A DNA stretch of 64,000 bases, from the NCBI GenBank assembly GCA_022036555.1, contig CM039126.1, forward strand, positions 10,274,079 through 10,338,078, read 5' to 3'. Position 1 is the stretch's first letter. Each line of letters starts with the position of its first letter. The notes under the pieces were generated by a model. The model searched no databases. It had not been told where the DNA came from and saw only the letters and a list, made by a program, of their open reading frames with translations. Made by a program: the position numbers and the translations under genes. Below, piece by piece: positions 33,633 through 46,271 of the stretch. The DNA is from Microstegium vimineum. Taxonomy: Eukaryota > Streptophyta > Magnoliopsida > Poales > Poaceae.

Positions 33633-36600
33633 TCAATCGAAGTTCTCAATCTTGATTGGAGTTATATCGTCTGCCACCTCAAATTTCCCAACTAGTCTCG
33701 CAAAGAACACCATCATCTGCTCCAAGGTGAACTTGATGTTCTCGGCCTGTTCAAAATCGAGAAAGAAGTTAAAAAAATCCGTGCAGGTTGACAACCTTGC
33801 TGAAAATCTGAAACATAGGAATACAGTGAGGTTCTGAGGTAATAACCTTGCGGAACCCATGCTGCTCTCCTTCATATTCCACCAAAGCAACAGGCAAACC
33901 TTTCTCTTTCAAGGCATTGTATATTTTGCGTGCCTGATCTGGTGGCACAACCTGGAAATCATTAAAGCAGATGACAAATTATGATAGAGAAACATGGATA
34001 TACCAACGAGTAATGCAGCTATGATAAATGTAACAGTTCATGGTCAGCAAATACCTTATCCTCTAACCCTTGAAACAAAATGACTGGACACTTAAACTGG
34101 TTGACAAAGTTGATTGGTGATCTCTCATAGTAGGCGCTTTCATTTCCTAAAGGAACACGGACGGGATGAATAAGTAGATGCAAATCAGAGCAGGAAACTG
34201 AGTTAACATCTTCAAAAAGAAATGATAATACTCTCTTACCTACAAGATTGTCCATATAATGGGACTCAAATTTGTGTGTCTCTGCTCTCAACAGAGTCAA
34301 GTCCCCAACCTAATCATTGATTGGTAACACCATGATACAGTTAGTTACTATGGTCTACATAAAAAGAAGGCCAAAATTACATGCTATAGCAATCAAGCAA
34401 ATGCTAGCACACTAAGCCAACAGCATGTTTTGACCATTCTACTAATGCAAATTACCAAGCACAAACATGAATTATTGCTTTAGCACCATCATAAAGTATG
34501 CCAGGATTGATAAATGATTAGTTCCATCTATAAAGCAATATCAACATAAGAGTGTGCATGGGACTATAGGACCAAAAATATGTTAATGAAAATTGTAACC
34601 CTGACAAAGGTACATAAGTGCAGCAAACAAGGTATCTGACACTTGGACAAAAGGATTGAGGGGGTATATGGTAAATTTCTCAGCAAGAATAGAATAAATA
34701 CAAATATCTGGCACATATTTATGGCAAACAAAATAGTAGGATTCTAAAAATCTAAAACTTACACCATACAGAGAAGCTCCAGCCTTGAACGTGTCTCTGA
34801 ATGCAAGTGAAGCTAAAGTAGTGTATCCACCTGCTGATCTACCAGTAATACAAAGGCGCTGCCCATCTACTTTCCCACTCTCCACCTTGATACGAAAAGA
34901 ATCAAACATTAAGGTCAATTTTTATCACCCCCAAAGTTAAAATGCTAATTTAACAAAGGATGTACCAGGAATCTCGCACAGCTGCAACAATCATCAACAT
35001 CAACAATACCCCATTTGTTCAATAGTCTCTCCCGATACTCTCTTCCATAACCTTCAGTTTATAAGTCGATGAAGTTGAGCATTATTCAATGTCCTGGAGT
35101 ATCATTATAGATAAAGGGTTTAACCTAAACAATCAAAGTTAAGGGCAAACCAGTGCTTCCTCCATAGTTGACATCCACATATGCCCAGCCTCTACTTGTC
35201 CAATACTGGACACTGAGGTCCAGAATTGCACGTGTTTCAGCAGTAGGTCCTCCTGAAAATTTAGAGTGTTAAATGATTCTGTGATTTTCATCTGAAAAGA
35301 AAGAATCCAAGCAAAACCCATTTATTTTGGTTAAATCTAAGAAAGCACGTAAGCTAAAATATAGGTATAACTGTTCTTTCTTTCTTTCTATTCCAAGGTA
35401 TCAAAAAGGTTTGAATAACTCACTCACCATGTGTTTTGACAAGCAACGGAGGTTTTTCATCAGCCAAACCTTGAAAATTGGGATTTGACGGCGGGTAGAA
35501 ATAGGCATAAGCTTTCTGGCCAGGTTTGGATGTAGGGAACTCAACAAGTTCTGGTGTGCTGAAGAAAGGTCTATATTGTACAATGTCCGGTGAGGAGGAC
35601 CAGACTATTGAGAAATTGACTACTTTTGTTTTGCTCTCATTTAATGTCACCTGGATGAAACAATAGATGCATCAATTGAAATGATACACAAAATTTCACA
35701 TCATCAACATATAAACAAAATTGTGAATCTGATATCTGATAAACCTTAGCAATCGACCGTGGAATACTTGCAGAAGCACCTCCAATATAGAAGTAATCAT
35801 CTGCAGCAACCTGCCAGATCAAGCAAGTAACAAGCCAATAAGTCACGAAACAAACATATACACCTCAAGTTTTCAAAGTGGCAATGAAGATTTTGTCACG
35901 TACCACATCAGATAAATCAGAGAAAGGGATATCAAGCAATGAAACAGAACCTGAATCACAATCAAGGACACCGAGATGTGACCTTCCTTGCTGCCTGAAA
36001 AGCATAGTTATTGTGATGGTACATGAAGATGTTTCACAAAGGAAAGCAACATAATTTTTTTTCTTCAATATTATTGATACCTATAACTGAAAATAATGTG
36101 GTCGCTGTTTCCAAGAAAATCATACGAGCTGATGCCAAAAACCCACAATGGTGTTGTAAATTCAGCGTCTAGTGAATATACTGGGACAATCTCATTGGTT
36201 TGTTCAACCTGATGACAATGTAGCATACTGAGATTACATGACAAATATAGTTCAGATGATGAATTCAGATAGAAAATAAAGGAATATAATAACAACAATT
36301 TTAGCTCATTCATGAGTCACATAGGTTATGAACTTAGAATTTATTACTAATCTCAGTTAAATTGTGTGGCCAAAATACAGTTACAACATTGCCAGAAAAG
36401 CTCAAGAGTTGAGAGAAAACTGCTTACCCATTTATAAATGTTCCAAAATCCACTCCCTCTGTCAGTAACAAAAAACAGTTCTCCTGCAAGTTGAATCCTT
36501 TAGATGAACTATATAGTATAAGGTTAGTAGCCACAATACTGTGCAAAAAAAACATCGTTGTCGCCTACTGATGTTCTATATGATATAATTAGTTCATTCA

Positions 36601-39600
36601 CTAAGCAGTGTGAATTGCAGACAACAAAAGGGCAAAGACCACTCAAATAGCAATGCATCATCCAACTGATTAATAAGAAAGCCCCTTCCATTTCTTCTAA
36701 AAATAAGTAAGTTATATACTCCTCCCTCCATTCCTTTTCTAGATACATAACTTTTACTACGTATCTAGACATAATGGATATCTAGGCGTGTAGCAAAAGC
36801 TATGTGTACCTAGAAAAAACAGAACCACTTAAAATTTGGATGGAGGGAGTATTCATTTATATCATGGACATGGACCACACTAATACATTTTATTTGGAAC
36901 AAAGGAAGCTTAAGGAAATATTGAATGTCTCAATGATGCAAGACTGACAAAAACAAGTACATAAAACTTCAATAGAACCTAATGAGATCCCGTTTTTAAT
37001 ACGCAGTGTGAACAAAGAATACGAGTATGCTAAAGCTTGAAACTATAAAATTTTGAAGTACTTTCCAACAAAAAAAAGATACTTGATGTTATTATCACTG
37101 AAACATACCAATAATTAGCATTAAACAATATCAAGTGTACATATAAATACAGCAGAAAAAAGGATACCTCTGGGAGACCATTTAGGTTCACTAGGAGATT
37201 CAATCAACAGTGGATTGCCACCAGCAATACAGACCCGTTTGGTCAAGTCTCTGCAGACACAAAAATGCATGGGGCTAAATCAGCAAAACTTGGAAAGGAG
37301 AATTCAGCTATATGGACATGTTCAGTGCTGTACAAAAGTATCACTGTACCATGCTGTAAGCTCAAAATAACAGTCGCTACAGAATCTCTATGGTACTAGG
37401 CTACTAGCAATTCAGTATTTGCCTATGCAACTTTCAAGTCTTGACTTTGACAATTGATTATAAGATAATCATACAAGTCCAAGTTCAAGTCAAACTGACA
37501 TGGAAAATAGGAGGAAGTACTTGATTTCTACAGCTACTCTTAAAATGTGTTGTATTAACTACAATGTGCTTTATTGTCTTTTACATATTTAATACATGAG
37601 ATGGCCCTTTAGGGGTATCAGAAGCTGTTATCAAAATCCTTGTGCACATTCATCAAGATAGTGTTGTGGATATGCATGAACACCATCCTGACATATATCA
37701 CCTTACCGCGGAGTTTATTTGATGCAGACAAGATGGTGCTTTTATTCACGATATAAGAAAAGACTTGTTCTAATATGTTCATTCACAAGATAATTGCAAT
37801 TACCCGCTCTCAGAAAAGTAACCAACCCAGAGTTCTGATTTATCCCAAGGCATGTTTGGATGGCTCCATTCAATCCATACTATCCGCTTTTTAGTTTGAT
37901 CAATGCGAGGAAATGCATAGAAATCATTGCCGCTGATCAGCACCTTTGGTTCTTCAACATAGAAAATTTGTAAGTTAGTGTCGTGAAGGAAAGATGGATA
38001 AACATCAAAAGAAAACATAGATCTAATTTGGTAGCTGTGGTAACATTCTCTGGAAATATTACCATGAACATCACTGCCACTCAAGTCTATAGCAGCAATT
38101 GTTGTGGTGGGATTCAAACTATCCTTTCGGCGATCTATCAAAATATATGAGCATGTTAGAAGTTTGTTGTGTAACTATATATATTAGATCCAAATCATAG
38201 GTCAAGTACCTTCCACTACAGTAACATAACGGCTGAAGTGAGGATCAAATACACCATCAGCATAACTGACATTCGGCGCACCATAATCGGGTGTAAGAGG
38301 CACAGGTGGAGCACCAACTGACAAGATAAACAGGCATGCACGATTTAAAATAATGCGATTAGTAAGCATATATACATCACATATTGCCCAAAAGAACATG
38401 AAAAACATAGTAAGCATGATTTGGTCAAAGGTGCCAGGTACAAAAAAACTGATAGACTAGTATGTGGTGGGATATAAATTTGCAACATTTTCCACATTAC
38501 TTAAAAATAGATAATGAAAGTAAATACCACATACTTACAATTTCTAAGTTTTAATGAACATCAATTATTTAACCAAGTCTCAACAATAAGACCAACTTAC
38601 TTCCTATTGTTTGCTTGTATAGACGTTGATCCTTGTAATTTGAGAACACAACAACACTCTTATCAACTGCAAATGCACCACCTCCATATTCTTGAGCCAG
38701 GGTGCGTGCTGCAAATTCCTGAGGTATGACATCCACAGGATTATCCTCCTCTTTTACAATAACCATACGCCTGAATACAGATTTAATTCAATATGATCAG
38801 GGGCAGATCTATAAAAATATGTTAGGAGTGGCTCGTTCCATTATCTTCTACCTCTAGCCCCTCCTTTCAAGCTTCTATGGCTACAAATTTGAGAACTAGT
38901 CCCTATGTCCCAAAATAGTTGACACTTTAGCTATGAATCTGGGCAAAAGTTTGCCAACTATTTTTGGGACAGGGAGTACAGAGGAGTTGAATGTACTGCA
39001 CTACTAAGCAGATGTAATCGATGTGGGCACAAATGGAGGCAACAAACAGTCAATGATTGCCAGGTAGTAACATTCTGACAATATGTTCCATAATACAGTA
39101 ACATTCTTGTGTCACCATGTTGATTAGCATGCAAGTGCTCAGACATGCAGAGTGCAGAAATAAAATGTAGAATAATACTGGTTCTCAAATTACTTCTCTG
39201 ATCTCAAATATAAGTCCATATAGGTTTGCCCCAAATCAAACTTTTTTAGAACCTTTTATTGATACCTTTAGAGATATGGCTAGTCAAAGTTTAAAAAGTA
39301 ACACAGAAAAAACCTAGTTGGACAAACCTAGTATATCTGTACATGTTAAGTTTCTCAAACTGGCTTCGTTTTGTGGTAATGTTCACTGAGGGAACTGTAA
39401 ATCTGTCAAGTCTTTTTGCTGTTGTCCTCTGGTATGTACTGTTTTAGCTTGTTCATATAGACAAAACCACATCACTTGACCTATTTCTTTCCCCTCAATT
39501 GTTTAATCAAGTGCTCCTATTCCTCCAATTGAACAGAGAAAATATATCCAACAATACTTCCTTTCACAATGTTTTTTTTATCCATTCACAACATTTTCTT

Positions 39601-40398
39601 GCTTGTATAATATCGATGCACAAACAACTACATCCACTTGCCACCCACAGGATACATAACTAACCCCATGTAGTTAGATGCCCTTAAAATCTACAATAGA
39701 AATTAATGAAACATAAGTCGACTAACAAATATTCTGAGATTAACTCACTAAGCAAAACACCAAGACAACGCATAATAGCCTTACAAACCATATCTAATCC
39801 AACATACTTCTGTCCAAGACAGCAAGGAACAAATGCAAAACTCATCCATGTTTCATGGGGTTTGATCAAAATCAACAACAATGCGTTCTATTCCCATGCT
39901 AGTTGGGCTGGGCCACTTAAGCAAGTTGGGCAAGGTCACTTAAGCAAGTTGGGTTTAATCAAAATGTGCTACTAAAAACTAGCCAGTAGCAACACCAAAA
40001 CTTTCAGAAACGTCATGACGTGCGCGCCGTCAACACCTTGGCTACTAAACCTCGGAAGCGGATTTCATTTACCCTTTCTCCTCAGGGCGGCCCTCGATCC
40101 AGAGAAGGCGCCCATCCCCAGCGAGGGCGATACCGCCGAGGCGCCTATCCGCGCCGGAGACGACGTCAGCAGTGATGGGCGACCTCCAGGACCCGTACGG
40201 CGCCACCGCTGGCTTCTCGCTGCCGGTCGCCGCCGCGGCGGGCGACGCCGAGGAGGCGGCTGAAGAGGAGGACATGCGGGGCTGCGAGGGATGCGCTCGC
40301 CGATGGCTGAACTTGGGTAGAGCCCGGTTGAGAAGGTGGGCCGGGGCGGAGGTGGGGCTGCGCGCGGGCGAGAAGATGGAGGCGAGGCGTGTCGCCAT
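33633..40398 (-). CDS. S9 prolyl-oligopeptidase family protein, acylaminoacyl-peptidase-like, copy A (18 exons, 720 aa)
   Basis: Exons, first to last: 40073-40398, 38601-38770, 38210-38317, 38063-38134, 37804-37951, 37168-37250, 36428-36483, 36081-36208, 35904-35994, 35745-35810, 35428-35650, 35151-35252, 34966-35051, 34763-34885, 34240-34309, 34055-34146, 33847-33951, 33633-33746. They sum to 2163 nt (720 aa), in phase throughout. The N-terminal two thirds are beta-propeller-like (ISGNDFYAFPRID, VWIEWSHPNMPWD, LWVGYF). The C-terminal hydrolase has VNYGGSTGYGREYR, nucleophile TGRSAGGYT (Ser570), acid GLEDKVVPP (Asp647) and base EGEQHGF (His679). Family members remove residues or acyl-amino acids from short peptides. 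The first 41 residues (MATRLASIFSPARS...) are Ser/Arg/Ala-rich and suggest an organelle transit peptide, with a second Met at MSSSSAASS. Its tandem partner is copy B. Confidence 0.92.
36719..36849. mobile_element. Stowaway-like MITE in intron 6 of copy A
   Basis: ctcctccctccattcctttt at the left is matched by the inverted aatttggatggagggag at the right, with TA at 36717-36718 and 36850-36851. 131 bp. The interior pairs ttctagatacataactttta with the 'aaaagctatgtgtacctagaa' arm. Confidence 0.85.
38899..38976. mobile_element. Very short Stowaway-like MITE in intron 1 of copy A
   Basis: gtccctatgtcccaaaatag is matched inverted by tatttttgggacagggag, flanked by TA (38897-38898, 38977-38978). Only 78 bp, an almost pure hairpin. 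Confidence 0.75.
39186..39332. repeat. Diverged MITE-like segment in intron 1 of copy A
   Basis: acttctctgatctcaaatataagtcc resembles a degraded Stowaway left end. The right end is not clear. Confidence 0.35.
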
Positions 40399-40768
40399 TT
40401 GCGGGATGCGGGGTTCTGTTTTATATGGTTTTGGTGGGGGTTTTCCCCTCTTCCCACAGGTAGCGGCAGGCCGGCGGAACGCAGTTGCAGCGCAGCCTTG
40501 CGGTCAGGACAACAGGCTCGTCGGAATGCTCATGGGAATTTTGGTCCACTGGCTTGGCTCCTCTCCGGGCCGTCTCTACCTCCTCGGGAGAAACATTGTC
40601 AAATGTTTTCAGAAAAAAAAAGCTGCTTTTTATATAAAAAAACAGAAGAATTAGATCAGTTTTAATAAGTTACAAATTGTGACTGCTACGAAATAACTTG
40701 GACTCCTTCGAAGAAAAGTTTTAGGAAGAACCCTGCCAGACATCCCCTCCATTCGAAAATTCAAATTA
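40399..40768. other. Promoter/upstream region of copy A
   Basis: GC-rich leader followed by AT-rich sequence. No other gene is seen. Confidence 0.4.
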
Positions 40769-40770
40769 TA

Positions 40771-42273
40771 CTCCCTCCAATACATAATTTATAGAAAAAC
40801 TATAAAGATTTATGATATCAAATAGGTACACTATGAAAATATAGTTGATGAAGAATCTAATAATACTTAGTTGACATCATAAATGTTAATATTTTTATCA
40901 TATAAATTTGGCCAGCTTTGAGATTGTTTGACTGTCCAATATTCTTAAATCTATATCTATACCTAATAATAAAGAGGTAAAATTTCAGTCTCTTTTTTTC
41001 GGTCCATCCATTTTGTTTAGGTTGGCCTCCGTCTAACTACCGAATAATGGAGGGACTTATATATATAACCCGTGCTCATACGAGTTAGAATAACCCTTGT
41101 GTAACACGATATGAAGTCCGGTTCCAAAACATATTGGAGTTCTTTAGGTAAACTTAGCGAGGAATCCTAATAATAATATAAATAGTTCCTTATTTGATTT
41201 AACTCAAATAGAAAAAGTACAAGTATAAATTAGGCAACATATTATCTATAACAGATTGAAATCTTGAGACTTAAATAGGGAAAAAATACAAGTATAAATT
41301 AGGAAACATATTATCTCTGACAGATTGAAATCTAGATATTATCCTTACCGTATGGATATCTCATGGAGTCCTGTAGGTTCAGGTTTGAATCAATATGACT
41401 TGCAATCCGTACTCCAAACTCTCGTTCAAGTTGTGTCTGACTCAAGACATATTATCTGGCTTTCTTGTAACCGTATTGGACCGGGACTCTATTTGGGGGT
41501 GCTTCAAAATCTTTCGATGCACTATAAATACCCCCACATTGATGTTGTCGCTCCGATTTAAGGAGGTTCAGAAGATGTCGGGTTGTGGACGTTTATTGAG
41601 CTATATGAGTATACGACAAAATAATAACTTGCTTTGATCCGTGGAGCAAGGAAAAATTGGGTGACGACATAGTGCACGCGGACGCCAAGGCCACCCTGCC
41701 TTGCACGACCAACAGCCCCGTCTTTTGTCTATGTATGTTCCTTTATGAATTATACATGCGTGGCAAGTTCTGCGTTCATTTTTTTTTAGATTCTGGAAAG
41801 ATTTGCTTTTATATCTTCCGTTCTTTTTTCTACTTTCTTTATTTTGTCATTTTTTCTTAAATTACTTTCCCTATAAATATAAGGAAACTAATAATAAATA
41901 AAATATTATGATACTTAAACACTTAATCTTTTCACATTAAATTATTGATGGAGTAAATTATTGTTGCGGTTTAAAATAAAATAAATCTTATCTTATTACA
42001 GCAAGATAAAACGATGATCCAATTAATCAAACCGTAAAGTAAATCCTATGAAGTTTCGTATCCAGTTTAGTCTAGATAAATATGGCTAAACTTTATATAT
42101 GTACGAGTGGAATATATGACATGGACTACCACATGAAAAAAACAAGAGAGATCTTCTATTATAGTTATCAGATAAACGAGTTCTTAGCATGTCAACGATT
42201 AACTCCTTGTCAATTTTCTCTCCCGTTGCAACGTACGGGTATATTTGCTAGTGACTTATAATTTGGGACGGAG
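40771..42273. mobile_element. Stowaway-like MITE split by a Helitron
   Basis: The left part, 40771-40949, starts ctccctccaatacataattt after TA. The matching right end, acttataatttgggacggag, appears only at 42254-42273, after the Helitron. Excising 40950-42251 rejoins an element of about 200 bp with ordinary Stowaway ends. Confidence 0.8.
40950..42251 (+). mobile_element. Nonautonomous Helitron, 1302 bp
   Basis: It starts TCTATATCTATACCTAATAA and ends CTAG (42248-42251). The 3' hairpin cccgttgcaacgtacggg (42222-42239) lies 12 nt upstream of the end. It sits between host A (40949) and T (42252) with no duplication; all of these are Helitron hallmarks. It has no Rep/helicase ORF, so it is nonautonomous. 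Inside are two tandem copies of a ~66-bp unit (41212-41278 and 41279-41340, 'acaagtataaattaggnaaca'). Confidence 0.85.
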
Positions 42274-42335
42274 AATTTACATTTCTATTTTTCACCACTC
42301 TCTAGTTCTCATACTCGGTCTAAAATAATATTTAA

Positions 42336-42751
42336 GACCTTGTTTAGATATAGTTAAATTCACATCAATACACATGTGTTGAGGTGGATAGAATGAAACT
42401 CGAACTAAATTCCACACTAATCCATTTCAACGCGCATGAATTGAGTTGAATCTGACAACCAAACAAGACCTAAGGCGATGGCAATGTATTTACCTCAATC
42501 CACATGTATTAAAGTGAATTGGAACACATGTGTTGAGTGGATTGGATGAAACTCGAACTAAATTCCACACTAATCCATTTTAACACGTATGGATTGAGGT
42601 GAATCCGACAACTAAACAAGACCTAAGGCTATGGCAATGTATTTACCTCAATTCATATGTATTAAAGTGAATTAAAGTAAAAATTAAGCTAAGTTTCACT
42701 ATACTCTACTCTAAAACACTTGTGGATTACATGCATATCTAAACAAGACCT
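42336..42751. mobile_element. Compound Tourist-like MITE with internal 153-bp duplication
   Basis: Outer ends gaccttgtttagatat and atatctaaacaagacc are inverted and flanked by TAA (42333-42335, 42752-42754), as in PIF/Harbinger-derived Tourist elements. Inside, a unit beginning gaaactcgaactaaattcca recurs with a period of 153 bp (42395 and 42548) and contains further 'aacaagacctaagg' end sequences. Confidence 0.7.
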
Positions 42752-43547
42752 TAAATGAGATAGAATCAGTACACGATATGATATCAAACTCTCACTAGAC
42801 TTTTTTTTTAAAAAAAGAAAACAACCAAACAGTACAATTGCCGGTTGTATTAATAAAGGAGGAGGTCCACCTTGAACAAACAACAGTCTCGGAAGGAAAT
42901 ACTTTCCTTTATTTAAAATGAAAGAAATACTACATAAACACTTGCTACAGTGGCTAAAACAACTCTGACAAAAACAACTCGTATATAGCATGAGCAACAA
43001 CAATCTCACTGGACTTCTCATTAACTACTAGAAGTATCTCCACACTACAACAACGTCCATTTTCCTTTTTTAGAAAAAGAAAAATGGTTTTATGAAATAT
43101 TAACATTATAATGCTCTAAATATATCCTTAAAAAACTCTTAACAGATGAACTACGCCTAAATTTATTCATAAAACTTTTAATACTCATTTAACGTAAGAT
43201 TCTAAGCCGTGTTGAAGCATGATTGATGGGCTAATCATATCTAACGCAAGTTTGAAAAAATAAATCATGGCCAATCAATAGTGCTGCCATTTGTCTCCTC
43301 GCACGTCAACAGGTCGTGGAACCTGAAAACAGACCAACGCCAGGGAAAAGCTTGTGTGTGATAACAACCTTTGCTTCAATTATTGCTTGTAACGACAGCC
43401 TAGAGCCCTAGAGTTCAGTTGAAAGAACAGCTGCGAAGGGCAAATCTGCCCAAGAGGCCAAGAGGTGCACCAAGTTGATTAGTTCAGCAGTTGATGGCAG
43501 GTAAACAGAAAATAAGGACTGCTGCCGTTTGAAATGTTTACCAAGGA
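42752..43547. other. Intergenic; 3' flank of copy B
   Basis: No gene is recognised. The right-hand part is likely the 3'UTR of the minus-strand copy B. Confidence 0.4.
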
Positions 43548-44227
43548 CTAATCAAAGTTTTCAATCTTGATTGGAGTTATGTCATCAGCCACCTTGAACT
43601 TTCCCACTAATCTTGCCAAGAACACCATCTCCTGCTCCAAGGTAAATTTGATGTTCTCAGCCTGTTCAGAGGAGTGCACGTCAGGTATGAGCTATCTGCA
43701 GTTTGCACTATGCAAATTCAAGTTCGTCCTGTACTAATTAAAATGCCTAACTTGATAGAGAACAACAGCAGATAGTGATTTTTCATATTAGGTAGTTGAC
43801 TAAGTAATTTCCTGCTTATACTAAATGTGACATTTAGAAGATGCGGTGCCTGAGGATTAAAGAGTGATCACTCGACCTTGCGGAAACCATGTTGTTCCCC
43901 TTCGTACTCAACCAAAGCAACGGGAAGGCCCTTGTCCTTTATGGCCTTGTATATCTTTGTTGCCTGATTTGGTGATACAACCTGATATCAAAGTGGAAGC
44001 CAGTAAATTGAAATCAATAGCTTCAGGTTCATGATAAGTTAAGAACTGGTAAGGCGTAGTTGTTCCTAGTCAATCCTAATTCCCTCATTCATGTTAATGG
44101 TTTGGAGTTTGTTCATCGATAGCTAGTGTCCTTTTTATACACCACAATATAGTGATGTGTTAAACAGACGGCTTCTTATCCCCCTCCTTCCGTCTTTGCC
44201 TTAAGAGAGGAATACAAAACCATTTAA

Positions 44228-44355
44228 GGACTTGTTTGGATGCGCATCTATCTACCTCAAACCACATGGATTGAAGTGGATTGGAGCGTATATTAGTTCA
44301 AATACACTCCAACACATGTGGTTTGAGAGTGATACATGCGCATCCAAACAAGGCT
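44228..44355. mobile_element. Tourist-like MITE, 128 bp
   Basis: ggacttgtttggatgcgcat at the left and atgcgcatccaaacaaggct at the right are inverted, flanked by TAA (44225-44227, 44356-44358). It lies in intron 16 of copy B. Confidence 0.8.
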
Positions 44356-44356
44356 T

Positions 44357-44446
44357 AAGTAGGTAACCACGACCTGTGAGCACCCAGGTTCGAGCCAGGA
44401 TGGGTGGCCACTCAATTGGAGACTCTACCAACCGAGTTATTTCATA
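44357..44446 (-). mobile_element. tRNA-like SINE remnant
   Basis: On the minus strand it reads ctcggttggtagagtctcc (A-box-like), a spacer, then ggctcgaacctgg (B-box-like), the layout of tRNA-derived grass SINEs. It is wedged between two Tourist-like MITEs. No tail or duplication could be set. Confidence 0.45.
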
Positions 44447-44447
44447 A

Positions 44448-44715
44448 GGGCTTGCTTGGATGTCCATGTATTTACCTCAACCCATATGTATTTAGGCCTT
44501 GTTTGGATGCGCATGTTTCTCCCTCAAACCACATGTGTTGGAGTGTATTTGAACTAATATACACTCCAATCCACTTCAACCCATGTGGTTTTAGGTAGAT
44601 ACATGCACATCCAAACAAGACCTTAAGTGGATTGGCGTGGATTTAAATTAAATTCACTCCAATCCACTCCAACACATGTGGTTTGAGGTAGATATATGTG
44701 CATCCAAACAAGTCC
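44448..44715. mobile_element. Tourist-like MITE interrupted by another of its family
   Basis: Outer ends gggcttgcttggatgtcc and gtgcatccaaacaagtcc are inverted with TAA on both sides (44445-44447, 44716-44718). The 128-bp element at 44495-44622 lies inside it. Confidence 0.75.
44495..44622. mobile_element. Inner Tourist-like MITE, 128 bp
   Basis: ggccttgtttggatgcgcat and atgcacatccaaacaagacc are inverted, flanked by TTA (44492-44494, 44623-44625). It is the same length as the neighbour at 44228. Confidence 0.8.
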
Positions 44716-45617
44716 TAAATGGTATAAATTAACATTTGTGATTTCCAGGCATATTCTGAAACTTGTTGAAGGTTAGCATATCTTCCACTATGCAAGTTCA
44801 GGCCTTCTAGGCTTACCGTGTCTTCCAACCCTTGAAACAGAATCACTGGACATGAAAAGTTTTCAACAAAGTTTATTGGAGATCTCTCAAAGTAAGCTTG
44901 TTTATTCCCTGAAACATTGGTGGTACAGTGATGTTGTTAATTGTCACATAGAAGAAAAAAAAAGATTGCTAGTATGGATGAGTCATGACTCATGAGTGCA
45001 GCATTCCTCACCCACAAGGTTATCAATGTAGTATGCTTCAAACTTGTGCATTCCTGCCCTCAAGGACGCTAGGTCAGCTATCTGCTTATAAACAAAGCAG
45101 AACCCGCATGTATAAGTTCTTAGATGGTTTGAAGCTGAATCCGTAAGAGAGCAATGCATAAGAAATTGAGATCCAAAACTTGCCCCATATAAAGACGAAC
45201 CAGCCTTGAAGGTCTGTCTGAAAGCTAGGCAGGCTAAAGTTGTGAATCCACCAGCGGATTCTCCAGTTACACAAAGCCGCTGTCCATCCACTCTTCCGGT
45301 TTTCACCTTAATAATCAGAATGGTATAAGCATGTTCATTGTTCATCTTAGTACACTGTAAATGCTGACTAGATCCTCTACAAAAATTAACAAATTTGGGT
45401 TTGTCAGTTTGAACAAGCCATACCAGGAATGCAGCACAACTGCAGGAATCATTTACATCAACAACACCCCATTGTCCTAAAAGCCTCTCTCGAAATTCTC
45501 TCCCATAGCCTTCAATAAAGTGAAGGAACATCGATAACTATCACCATCAAAATCCTTGATAGTAAATAGATTAAGGTGCTTGTAAATAAGAGAATGGACA
45601 TCATCGAATAATTAATA

Positions 45618-45849
45618 CTTCCTCCATTCCAAATTATAAGACGTTTGACTTTTTTCACCCCAAGTTTGACCACTCGTCTTATTCAAAAATTTGTGCAAAA
45701 TATCACTTCTTTTGTCGTGGCCTGCTTTATTAATAAAAGTTCTTTAAGAATGACTTAAATTTGACTGTGTTTGCATTTTTTTTTAATAAGACAAGTGGTC
45801 AAACTTGGGGTAAAAAAGTAAAATGTCTTATAATTTGGGATGGAGTGAG
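45618..45849. mobile_element. Stowaway-like MITE in intron 12 of copy B
   Basis: cttcctccattccaaattat at the left and ataatttgggatggagtgag at the right are inverted, with TA at 45616-45617 and 45850-45851. The interior has gaccactcgtcttatt / aataagacaagtggtc. Confidence 0.85.
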
Positions 45850-46266
45850 TACATCAGATTTGGAAGTACAAACAAAGTGGATTTCTTCATCAGATATATA
45901 AGTTGAGACAAGAAAGAGCCAAAGACCTGAGCTTCCCCATAGTTAACATCAACAAGTGCCCATCCTCGGCTTGTCCAGTACTGCACACTAAGATCCAGAA
46001 CCCCTCGTGCTTCATCTGTGGGTCCACCTAAACAATGAAGTGGTATAAAGAAGTTATAATAATGTTAAGAAGATTTTCCACTCTGATGCTTTGACAAGCA
46101 ATTGGAGCAAAAGATAGCTTTAATGCCTTTAGCAATTCATGGAGTTGGTAAATCAAGTTAGCTTAGACCAATGTATGCCTGTCTATCATCAAAGTGCTAA
46201 GAGTTTATGTTGTCGAAAGACTGAATTAACAGGTACTTTACTCAAAAAAAGAAAAAGACTACAGTA

Positions 46267-46271
46267 GAAGG
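46267..46271. repeat. Copia 5-bp target-site duplication, left
   Basis: gaagg, matched by 51470-51474. Confidence 0.85.
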
